From Streptomyces antibioticus (lineage in GTDB: Bacteria > Actinomycetota > Actinomycetes > Streptomycetales > Streptomycetaceae): 64,000 nucleotides of DNA. Below, one piece after another: positions 57,359 through 64,000 of the stretch. Location of the stretch: positions 531,568 to 595,567 of the forward strand of contig NZ_KQ948424.1 of assembly GCF_001514065.1 (NCBI RefSeq), given 5' to 3'. Position numbers and translations under genes: made by a program. The notes beneath the pieces are model-generated. The model saw only the letters and a program-made list of their open reading frames with translations, was not told where the DNA came from and ran no database searches. Position 1 is the stretch's first letter; each line of letters opens with the position of its first letter.

Positions 57359-58006
57359 TCAAGCACTGGCCAGCGACAACTTCACCGCGAACCCCAGGAA
57401 CAACGCCCCCGCAGCCGACGTCGCCCCCGCCGACAACCGCCTCCGCCTCCGGAACGCGTCCGCCAGCCGCGTCCCGCTGAAGATCAGCGCGGTGAGGTAC
57501 AGGAAGCTCGCGGCCTGCGCGAACGCCCCCAGCACCACGAAGGACAGCGCCGGATACGCGTACCCGGGATCGACGAACTGCACGAAGAAGGCGACGAAGA
57601 ACAAGATCGCCTTGGGGTTGAAGAGACTGATGACGAGCGCCCGGCGGTAGGGCCGCTCATAGGCGCCCCCCTCGGACGCCTCCTCGGCACTCGTCTCCTT
57701 CCGCGACCGCCACATCCCCCACGCGGCCCGCAGCATCCCCACCGCCAGCCACGTCAGATACCCGGCGCCCGCGTACTTCACGATCCCGAACAGCACGGCG
57801 TTGGCCTGGAGCAGGGACGCCACTCCCGCCGCCGACAGCGTCATCAGCACGGTGTCCCCGCACCACACGCCGGCCGCCGCGGTGTACCCGGCCCGCACCC
57901 CGCGCCGGGCGGCGACGGACAGGACGTACAGCGAATTGGGACCGGGCAGCAGGACGATCAGGACGAGTCCGGCCAGGTAGGTGGGAAGGTCTATGACACC
58001 GAGCAT
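57359..58006 (-). CDS. LysE/RhtB-family amino-acid exporter
   Basis: 215 residues. Six membrane helices with the family N-terminus LAGLVLIVLLPGPNSLYVLSVAARRGVRAG and the PxGP loop-like LPGPN. A GTRLADAFRRRR loop precedes the last helix. LysE/LeuE proteins export amino acids. It is convergent with and immediately adjacent to the monooxygenase stop, and 19 bases upstream of it on the minus strand lies the end of the mutase gene. Confidence 0.92.
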   Translation of the reverse strand: MLGVIDLPTYLAGLVLIVLLPGPNSLYVLSVAARRGVRAGYTAAAGVWCGDTVLMTLSAAGVASLLQANAVLFGIVKYAGAGYLTWLAVGMLRAAWGMWRSRKETSAEEASEGGAYERPYRRALVISLFNPKAILFFVAFFVQFVDPGYAYPALSFVVLGAFAQAASFLYLTALIFSGTRLADAFRRRRRLSAGATSAAGALFLGFAVKLSLASA

Positions 58007-58024
58007 GCGAAGGAGTGTCGCACG

Positions 58025-59605
58025 CTAGAACGAATGTGAGGGACTGTACGTCCCCCACACCTCCCGCAGCGCGTTGCACACCTCGCCCACCGTCGCCCGC
58101 GCCCGCAGCGCCTCCTTCATCGGGTACAGGACGTTGTCCTCCCCCTCGGCCGCCTTCCGGAGGGCGTCGAGGGCCGAGGTCACCGCCGCCGTGTCCCGTT
58201 CCGCCCGCAGCCGCGCCAGCCGCTGCGCCTGCTGGGCCTCGATCGCGGGGTCGACCCGCAGCGGCTCGTACGGTTCCTCCTCGTCGAGCCGGAAGCGGTT
58301 GACGCCGACGACGATCCGTTCGCCCGCGTCGGTCTCCTGGGCGATCCGGTAGGCGCTGTGCTCGATCTCGTCCTTCTGGAAGCCGTGCTCGATGGCCGCG
58401 ACCGCGCCGCCGAGGTCCTCGACCCGGCGCATCAGGTCGAGGGCCGCCGCCTCCACGTCGTCGGTCATCCTCTCCACGACGTAGGAGCCGGCGAAGGGGT
58501 CCACGGTGGCGGTGACGTCCGTCTCGTGGGCGAGCACCTGCTGGGTCCGCAGCGCGAGCCGCGCGCTCCTGTCGGTGGGGAGGGCGATCGCCTCGTCGAA
58601 GGAGTTGGTGTGCAGGGACTGGGTGCCGCCCAACACCGCGGCCAGGGCCTGGACTCCGACCCGGACGAGGTTCACCTCGGGCTGCTGTGCGGTGAGCTGG
58701 ACGCCGGCCGTCTGGGTGTGGAAGCGGAGCATCATCGACCTGGGGTCGCGGGCGCCGAACTCGTCCCGCATCACGCGGGCCCAGATGCGCCTGGCCGCAC
58801 GGAACTTGGCGACCTCCTCCAGGAGCGTCGTACGCGCCACGAAGAAGAAGGAGAGGCGGGGCGCGAAGTCGTCGACGTCCATCCCGGCCGCGACCGCCGT
58901 GCGCACGTACTCGATGCCGTCCGCGAGCGTGAACGCGATCTCCTGCACGGGGGACGCGCCCGCCTCGGCCATGTGGTAGCCGGAGATCGAGATGGTGTTC
59001 CACTTCGGGATCTCGGCACGGCAGTACTTGAAGATGTCGGCGGTCAGCCGGAGGGACGGCTTCGGCGGGAAGATGTACGTCCCCCGCGCGATGTACTCCT
59101 TCAGCACGTCGTTCTGGATCGTGCCCGTGAGCCGGTCGGCCGGTACGCCCTGTTCCTCGGCGACCAGTTGGTAGAGGAGCAGGAGCAGCGCCGCCGGGGC
59201 GTTGATCGTCATGGACGTGGAGACCTGGTCGAGGGGAATCCCGTCGAACAGCACCCGCATGTCCTCGACCGAGTCGATCGCGACGCCCACCTTGCCGACC
59301 TCGCCGTGCGCGAGGGGGGCGTCGGAGTCGTGGCCCATCTGGGTGGGGAGGTCGAAGGCGACGGAGAGGCCGGTGGTGCCGTGGGCGATGAGCTGCCGGT
59401 AGCGGGCGTTGGACTCGGTGGCCGTGCCGAAGCCGGCGTACTGGCGCATGGTCCAGGGGCGGCCGGTGTACATGGTCGGGTACACGCCCCGGGTGTAGGG
59501 GTAGGCGCCCGGTTCGCCCAGCTTCTCCGCCGGGTCCCAGCCTTCCAGGGACTGCGGCCCGTACACCGGTTCGATGGGCAGTCCCGATTCCGACTCGCGC
59601 GCCAT
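58025..59605 (-). CDS. Acyl-CoA mutase large subunit (methylmalonyl/isobutyryl-CoA mutase family)
   Basis: 526 residues. The MCM TIM-barrel is intact: [20 protein letters not shown] (substrate-tunnel Tyr), [69 protein letters not shown] and [15 protein letters not shown]. There is no C-terminal B12-binding domain (no DxHxxG), so it needs a separate small subunit, as IcmA needs IcmB. No such subunit gene lies in the window. The substrate, whether methylmalonyl-, isobutyryl- or another acyl-CoA, is not decided by sequence alone. ATG 59605 has GGGAGG ten bases before it. Confidence 0.92.
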   Translation of the reverse strand: MARESESGLPIEPVYGPQSLEGWDPAEKLGEPGAYPYTRGVYPTMYTGRPWTMRQYAGFGTATESNARYRQLIAHGTTGLSVAFDLPTQMGHDSDAPLAHGEVGKVGVAIDSVEDMRVLFDGIPLDQVSTSMTINAPAALLLLLYQLVAEEQGVPADRLTGTIQNDVLKEYIARGTYIFPPKPSLRLTADIFKYCRAEIPKWNTISISGYHMAEAGASPVQEIAFTLADGIEYVRTAVAAGMDVDDFAPRLSFFFVARTTLLEEVAKFRAARRIWARVMRDEFGARDPRSMMLRFHTQTAGVQLTAQQPEVNLVRVGVQALAAVLGGTQSLHTNSFDEAIALPTDRSARLALRTQQVLAHETDVTATVDPFAGSYVVERMTDDVEAAALDLMRRVEDLGGAVAAIEHGFQKDEIEHSAYRIAQETDAGERIVVGVNRFRLDEEEPYEPLRVDPAIEAQQAQRLARLRAERDTAAVTSALDALRKAAEGEDNVLYPMKEALRARATVGEVCNALREVWGTYSPSHSF

Positions 59606-59717
59606 GGTGTGCCGCCTCCCGTCACTGGGGTACTGGTCCCCACAATGCCGCGCCGTTCGCGACGAGTCATCCGCGGGAATCATCTTCGGTGGCGGCGTGA
59701 GACGAGCGGGGGTCGCG

Positions 59718-60533
59718 ATGCGTATCGGGGACATGAGGAGAGTGGTCGCCGCGCTGGTCGTCGCGGCCGTGGTGGGCGGCTGCACCGTGCAGGCGACCGA
59801 CGGCGACGGCAAGGACCGGACGCCGGTGCGCATCGAGCTGCCCGACAGCGCCTCGCCGACGCCGCGCGCAACCACCCCCGCGCCCTCCTCCGGCACGCCG
59901 GCCACGGTTCTCTGGGCCCGCGGCGACACCGGACGGGACATCCGTGAGCTCCAGGCCCGGCTGCGGCAGGTGGCCTGGATCTTCGAGGGGCCGACGGGGA
60001 CGTACGACGACGCGACCGTGAAGGCCGTCAAGGGCTTCCAGGGCAAACGCGGGCTGCCGAAGACCGGCGAGACCGACTCCGTCACCTGGCAGCGGCTGCT
60101 GAGGATGACCCGCGAGCCGGGCAAGTGGGAGCTGTATCTGATGGGCGGGCAGCCCGCCGACGCGCCGGACGCGCGCTGCATGACCGGGCGGGTGCTGTGC
60201 ATCAGCAAGTCCAGCCGGACGTTGCGCTGGATGGTGGACGGCCGGACGCTCACGACACTCCCGGTGCGGTTCGGGACCGAGTACACCCCCACCCGGGAAG
60301 GCGTCTTCCGCGTCTACTGGAAGTCCCGCGACCACTACTCGACGCTCTACCACTCGCCGATGCCGTACGCGATGTTCTTCAGCGGGGGCCAGGCCGTGCA
60401 CTACTCGACGGACTTCGCGGCCCGCGGCTACGCGGGCGGCTCGCACGGCTGCGTCAACGTCCGCGACGAGGCGGCGATCTCGGAGCTCTTCGACGAGGTC
60501 CGCACCGGCGACAAGGTCGTCGTGCACTGGTGA
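59718..60533 (+). CDS. Lipoprotein L,D-transpeptidase with peptidoglycan-binding domain
   Basis: 271 residues from ATG 59718; a second ATG is at 59733. Signal peptide with lipobox VVGGC. A PG_binding_1 repeat ([39 protein letters not shown]) lies near residues 65-125. The YkuD catalytic domain (about 140-271) ends with catalytic Cys245 in [14 protein letters not shown], with HYSTDF upstream carrying the conserved His. It cross-links peptidoglycan 3-3 outside the membrane. A perfect hairpin follows the gene. Confidence 0.93.
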   Translation: MRIGDMRRVVAALVVAAVVGGCTVQATDGDGKDRTPVRIELPDSASPTPRATTPAPSSGTPATVLWARGDTGRDIRELQARLRQVAWIFEGPTGTYDDATVKAVKGFQGKRGLPKTGETDSVTWQRLLRMTREPGKWELYLMGGQPADAPDARCMTGRVLCISKSSRTLRWMVDGRTLTTLPVRFGTEYTPTREGVFRVYWKSRDHYSTLYHSPMPYAMFFSGGQAVHYSTDFAARGYAGGSHGCVNVRDEAAISELFDEVRTGDKVVVHW

Positions 60534-60551
60534 CCCGCGGAAGAAGTGTGG

Positions 60552-60590
60552 GGCGCGGGCGGGACCGGGGGAACGTGTCCCGCCCGCGCC
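60552..60590 (+). terminator. Hairpin terminator after L,D-transpeptidase
   Basis: A perfect 14-bp stem (GGCGCGGGCGGGAC 60552-60565 with 60577-60590) with an 11-base loop, 18 bases after the stop. The remaining bases to 60744 hold no recognised gene. Confidence 0.82.
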
Positions 60591-60744
60591 AAATGCACGA
60601 GCCGTGGGTACGGGGGGAACCCCCGGCTCTGTGCGACGGCCGATGACCAGTCGGCTCACTCAGTACTGCGCCGCCGGGCCCGAAAACGTCACACCCCTCC
60701 GGGAAAAACTTCCGCGGGCGCCGGTGCGGAAGGACGCGAAGGTC

Positions 60745-61812
60745 TCAGAGAGCCGAGTACGACGGGCTCGGCTCCGGCTGCGGGGAGGTCGCCGCCCTCC
60801 TCGGCAGCAGCGGGGCGGTCGTGTCGGACTCCGGCGGGGAATAGCCGCCGTCCGGGTCGTGGCGGTTGCCGCCACGGTGGTCTCCGCCCCCTCTGTGGTG
60901 GCCGTCGTCGTCACCCTTGCCATTGCCCCGGCCGCCGCCGTGGCCGTCCCGGTCGTGGTGCCCCTTGCCCTTGCCGCCGTCCCCGTCCTCACCGGGCTGG
61001 GCGTCGGAACGGGTGCCGGAGGAGCTGTCCAGGACGCCCTGGCAGAACTTCCACACCCGTGCCGAACCGCCGGCCAGGCCCTCCAGGGCACGGCGGCGGT
61101 CGGTGGACAGCGCCTTGCCGTCGCGCAGGTCACGGCAGGCCGAGGGCGCCGCGCCCCACCACGCGCCGGGCTTGCCGTCCTTGCCGTCCCGTCCGGTGCC
61201 CGGCGAACTGCTCGCGCCGTCCCGGGCGGTGCCACGGCCGCCGCCCCCCTCCGCGGCACCGGCACTGGAGCCGTCGGGCGTCGGCTCGGCCGCGCCGGTG
61301 CCCTGGGGGGACGGCGAGACGAGCGGGCGGTCCGAGGTCACGGCGGCCGAGACGGAGGCGTTGGGGCCGGGTTCGCCGTCGCCGAACGGGGTCGGCAGCA
61401 GCCCGGCACCGGCTGCGGCGGCCACTCCGCCGGCCATGCCGAAGGCCAGCGCGGCGGCCAGCGCGAGACGGACGGGGCGGTTGCGGCGCGGGCGGCGGCC
61501 GGGCGGGGCCGCGGGTCCGTGCCGTCCGCCGATCCGGATAAGGCCGACGTCGGCGGCGGTGGCCCCGTGCTCCGAGCGCACCGTGCCCGGGCCCCGGTCG
61601 GCGTGCGCCTTGCGGAACGCGGCCAGGGCGGCTTCCTCGCCGGGGAGTTCGGTGGTGCTCGGCGGCGGGTCCACGGACAGCGCGCCCAGGGTCTTGGCGA
61701 GCCGCTCGGCCTCGTCACGGGCGGTGGGCTCGACAGCGTTGTCCAGTGACTCACCGCGCAGCAGCCGTTCCGCCAGCTCCTGGTTCAGCCACTCGTACTG
61801 CTTGTCGGCCAT
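60745..61812 (-). CDS. Anti-sigma-like membrane protein 1 paired with ECF sigma
   Basis: 355 residues. The N-terminal cytoplasmic part (residues 1-105: QYEWLNQELAERLLRGESLD, EAALAAFRKAHAD) has the place and helical look of an anti-sigma domain. One membrane helix (about 118-140, LALAAALAFGMAGGVAAAAG) leads to an outside part with a short Cys-containing domain (ACRDLRDGKALSTDRRRALE, VWKFCQGVL) and a long Gly/His/Asp-rich linker (GKGKGHHDRDGHGGG). ATG 61812 shares one base with the sigma stop. Its resemblance to the protein at 62866 supports a functional sigma/anti-sigma pair. Confidence 0.78.
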   Translation of the reverse strand: MADKQYEWLNQELAERLLRGESLDNAVEPTARDEAERLAKTLGALSVDPPPSTTELPGEEAALAAFRKAHADRGPGTVRSEHGATAADVGLIRIGGRHGPAAPPGRRPRRNRPVRLALAAALAFGMAGGVAAAAGAGLLPTPFGDGEPGPNASVSAAVTSDRPLVSPSPQGTGAAEPTPDGSSAGAAEGGGGRGTARDGASSSPGTGRDGKDGKPGAWWGAAPSACRDLRDGKALSTDRRRALEGLAGGSARVWKFCQGVLDSSSGTRSDAQPGEDGDGGKGKGHHDRDGHGGGRGNGKGDDDGHHRGGGDHRGGNRHDPDGGYSPPESDTTAPLLPRRAATSPQPEPSPSYSAL

Positions 61813-62474
61813 CACATGTCCTTCTGCGTCCGCGGACGCGTATGCGTCACACTCGCGGACGTCACCGCACGGCCCCGCGGTTCTCGTTGGGGCGGCAGGG
61901 CGTCGAGCCCGCCGACCGATTCCGGATCGCTGCCGAGGAGTTCGGCGAGCCGCTTCAGCCCGCGGTGCGCGGCCGTGCGGACGGCTCCCGGCCGCTTGCC
62001 CAGCGTCTCCGCCGCGGTCTTGGCGTCCAGGCCCACCACCACGCGCAGCACGACCGCCTCGGCCTGATCCTGCGGCAGTCGGGCGATCAGGGAGAGGGTG
62101 GTGTCGGTGGCCAGGGCCTCCATGGCCTCGCCCGCGGTGTCGGACTCGGCGGGCTTCCCGGTCAGTTCCGTTTCGTCACCGCCGATGGCCGGGCGGCGGC
62201 CGCGCATGCGTATGTGGTCCAGGGCGCGGTTGCGGGCGATACGGGCGGCCCAGCCGCGGAACCGGTCGGCGTCCCCCTCGAACCGCTCCAGGTCCCGGGC
62301 GATCTGCAGCCATGCCTCGGAGGCGACGTCCTCGGCGTCCGGATCGCCGACCAGCGTCCGGACGTATCCGAGCAGCCGCGGGTGCACGGCGCGGTACACA
62401 GTCCGGAACGCGGTCTCGTCCCCGTCCTGTGCCGCGAGCACCGCGGTGGTCAGCTCCGCGTCATCCCCCAGCAC
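61812..62474 (-). CDS. ECF-type sigma factor 1
   Basis: 220 residues from GTG 62474 with GAGGAA upstream. Sigma region 2 (RLLGYVRTLVGDPDAEDVAS, RFRGWAARIARNRALDHIRM) and region 4 (LPQDQAEAVVLRVVVGLDAK, LGKRPGAVRTAAHRGLKRL) are clear. It is coupled to the membrane protein gene at 60745 and paralogous to the partial sigma at the window end: region 4 differs in only a few residues. No target promoter can be assigned here. Confidence 0.9.
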   Translation of the reverse strand: MLGDDAELTTAVLAAQDGDETAFRTVYRAVHPRLLGYVRTLVGDPDAEDVASEAWLQIARDLERFEGDADRFRGWAARIARNRALDHIRMRGRRPAIGGDETELTGKPAESDTAGEAMEALATDTTLSLIARLPQDQAEAVVLRVVVGLDAKTAAETLGKRPGAVRTAAHRGLKRLAELLGSDPESVGGLDALPPQREPRGRAVTSASVTHTRPRTQKDM

Positions 62475-62586
62475 GCATGGTTCCTCGGTCGATGGTCGCG
62501 GCCCCCCGGGGCCGCCTGCGGTGGTTCCTCGCCTCCCGCCCGGCGCGAAAGGCACGTTACGACCTGAAACCGCTGCTCGTCCATGT

Positions 62587-62635
62587 CCGTACAAGATGCA
62601 ACCACCTCGTGAAGGGGTGGTCGCATCTTGTACGG
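62587..62635. repeat. 20-bp inverted repeat upstream of ECF sigma 1
   Basis: Arms 62587-62606 and 62616-62635 (CCGTACAAGATGCAACCACC against its complement) pair with a single mismatch around a 9-base loop. It lies 113 bases upstream of the sigma start in a 390-base gap. A second hairpin, ACGGGCCGC-CGC-GCGGCCCGT at 62692-62712, lies further upstream and probably terminates the neighbouring module. Confidence 0.75.
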
Positions 62636-62865
62636 AAGCCGGTGGCGGCCCGGGGTGTGACAGAAAACGCACTCATGGCGCTGTAGGAAGTACGGGCCGC
62701 CGCGCGGCCCGTGCCGCGCGACGGCCGGGGCCTCTCCTGTGGGGGGTGGCGGCCCCGGCCGTCTCCGCGTGCGGCATCTGTGTGGGGCCGGGCGCCCGTG
62801 CATGACGCAGGGCGGAGCGGTGTCGCCGGCTCCGTGTCCCGGTCTCCCGGGGTCCTACTTGGGGA

Positions 62866-63642
62866 TTACTGCTTCTTCTTGCCCTTGGCCTGGCCGGGCT
62901 GCTTCTCGCTGTTGCCCGGGGCGGCCGTGGCCGGCGCGCTCGTCGCCGCGTTGCCCTTCTCCGCCGCCCTGCCCTGCTTGTCCGGCCGGTCCTGCGCCAA
63001 CTGCCGTGCGCAGTAGGCCGCGACCTTCTCCTCGCCGCCCGCCGCCGCGATCAGCCGCTGCCAGGCCGTCGAGTCCAGGGCGTTGCCGCGGCCCTGGACC
63101 TTCTCGTAGGAGCGGCAGTGCGCCTCGGTGTCCTGGGCGGTGACCGGGCGGTCGGGGGGTGCGGAGGTGGCGGTGTCCGGGGTGGGGCCCGCCTGCTCGG
63201 AGGTGGAGGCGGCGCTGTGCGGCTGCCGTTCCCGGGCCCGGTCGGCGGCGTCGGAGGAAGAGGAGGAGCCGGAGGTGCCGATCGCGGCGAAGGCGACGCC
63301 GCCGATGGTGAGGCTCGCCACGAGCACGGAGAGGGTGGTCTTCAGCGAGCGGCCGAGCCTGCGCTGCTCCCGGGGCCGCCAGTCGTCGCGGCGGCGGGTG
63401 CGGGCGGCGTGCGCGCCGCTGTCCCGGGCGGCCCGGAACGCGGCGACGGCCCGCTGCTCGCCGTCGCCCCTGGGGAGGACGCGCATGGCGTCGGCCAGGA
63501 ACTGCTCAAGGCCGTCGGTGCCGCGCGTACCGGCCGTTCCGCCGGGGACGCCGGTGCCGTCGTTGCCCTGATGGCCGGGGACGCCGGCGCCTGGGTGCAC
63601 ACGCCGACGGCCGTGGCCCCCGCCGCTCTGCCTTTCACCCAT
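62866..63642 (-). CDS. Anti-sigma-like membrane protein 2
   Basis: 258 residues. The cytoplasmic part ends in a basic stretch (RTRRRDDWRPREQRRLGRSL). A membrane helix (residues about 105-122, LSVLVASLTIGGVAFAAIG) follows, then a Ser/Thr/Pro-rich outside part with the Cys domain HCRSYEKVQGRGNALDSTAW, EEKVAAYCARQL. The two-Cys helical domain after the linker is the feature shared with the protein at 60745. It lies 33 bases downstream of the sigma gene at the window end and is the presumed partner. Confidence 0.78.
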   Translation of the reverse strand: MGERQSGGGHGRRRVHPGAGVPGHQGNDGTGVPGGTAGTRGTDGLEQFLADAMRVLPRGDGEQRAVAAFRAARDSGAHAARTRRRDDWRPREQRRLGRSLKTTLSVLVASLTIGGVAFAAIGTSGSSSSSDAADRARERQPHSAASTSEQAGPTPDTATSAPPDRPVTAQDTEAHCRSYEKVQGRGNALDSTAWQRLIAAAGGEEKVAAYCARQLAQDRPDKQGRAAEKGNAATSAPATAAPGNSEKQPGQAKGKKKQ

Positions 63643-63675
63643 GTCCGTTCCTGTCTCTGTCCGGCCGGTCGTCGT

Positions 63676-64000
63676 TCACTTCGACTCCCCCAGCGTGCGA
63701 GGGTCGTCATCCGTCACACTCTCGACGCCCAGCTGCTGGGCGAGGCGCTTGAGACCCCGGTACGCCGCGGTGCGCACCGCGCCGGGGCGCTTGCCGAGGA
63801 CGCGGGCGGCGGCGGGGCCGTCGAGCCCGACGACCACCCGCAGCAGCACGGCCTCCGCCTGGTCCCGCGGCAGCCCGCGCACCAGCTCCAGGGCGTACTC
63901 GGTGGAGAGCGACTCCAGCGCCTGGTCGTGGGTGCTGTGCGGGCCCGGCAGATCCAGTACGTCCTGTTCGAGGGCGGCCGACCGGGGCCGTACCTTCTGC
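63676..64000 (-). CDS. ECF-type sigma factor 2, N-terminus cut by window edge
   Basis: 108 residues of the C-terminal end are visible; the start lies beyond base 64000. Sigma region 4 reads LPRDQAEAVLLRVVVGLDGP then VLGKRPGAVRTAAYRGLKRL, almost the same as ECF sigma 1. The stop is followed after 33 bases by the membrane protein gene, mirroring the first module. Confidence 0.85.
   Translation of the reverse strand, partial: QKVRPRSAALEQDVLDLPGPHSTHDQALESLSTEYALELVRGLPRDQAEAVLLRVVVGLDGPAAARVLGKRPGAVRTAAYRGLKRLAQQLGVESVTDDDPRTLGESK

Noticed and set aside
62587-62635. Integron attC site or riboswitch
   Set aside because: No integrase, cassette or known riboswitch core is near; a simple inverted repeat describes it.

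Overview
The window is chromosomal DNA of a Streptomyces. It has very high GC, GTG starts are frequent, many genes appear leaderless, and it carries the AfsQ1/AfsQ2/SigQ regulatory cluster in the gene order known from S. coelicolor. No rRNA, tRNA, CRISPR array, insertion sequence or prophage was seen. Both ends are cut: a GAF/LuxR-like regulator at the left and an ECF sigma gene at the right run off the window.

Left and centre (about 1-38 kb) is largely a nucleoside uptake and breakdown region. Purine nucleoside phosphorylase, a phosphohexo/phosphopentomutase, deoC with two aldehyde-dehydrogenase-like proteins, a uridine-kinase-like protein, adenosine deaminase, deoA, cdd, a BMP-type nucleoside ABC transporter (ATPase and two permeases in one operon with cdd and deoA) and two BMP lipoproteins lie in several transcription units. 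Six of these units carry the same palindrome, CTACGCGCGTAG or a one-arm variant, inside their promoters. This looks like one regulon whose repressor is not identified here. The afsQ block (16.4-20.2 kb: sigQ divergent from afsQ1-afsQ2-lipoprotein, with a perfect AfsQ1 box) is embedded in it. Other genes here are a DeoR and a LysR regulator, an MFS and an AEC transporter, an ECF sigma with a SnoaL-like tail, a STAS protein, and small membrane, PH-like, VanZ and PspC proteins.

From 40.7 to 55.2 kb lies a surface-glycopolymer locus. It holds a nonulosonate (sialic acid/Kdn) synthase, a CMP-nonulosonate synthetase fused to a KdsC-like phosphatase, two polysialyltransferase-like proteins, a DUF6716-type glycosyltransferase, a GT2, a GT29-like sialyltransferase with an N-terminal helical repeat, a GT8-TPR-pyruvyltransferase fusion, an O-acyltransferase and two TylF-like methyltransferases. 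Together they fit synthesis, export-side decoration and methyl/acyl/pyruvyl modification of a Kdn-containing wall polymer (teichulosonic acid), a polymer known from S. coelicolor.

The right end (55.2-64 kb) holds a TetR/FAD-monooxygenase pair with two perfect operators, a LysE exporter, an acyl-CoA mutase large subunit, a lipoprotein L,D-transpeptidase and two tandem paralogous ECF-sigma/membrane-protein modules. Several intergenic repeat types occur: a short interspersed GC-rich element in at least three copies, two large inverted-repeat elements, and a tandem CCCCCGT array next to sigQ.
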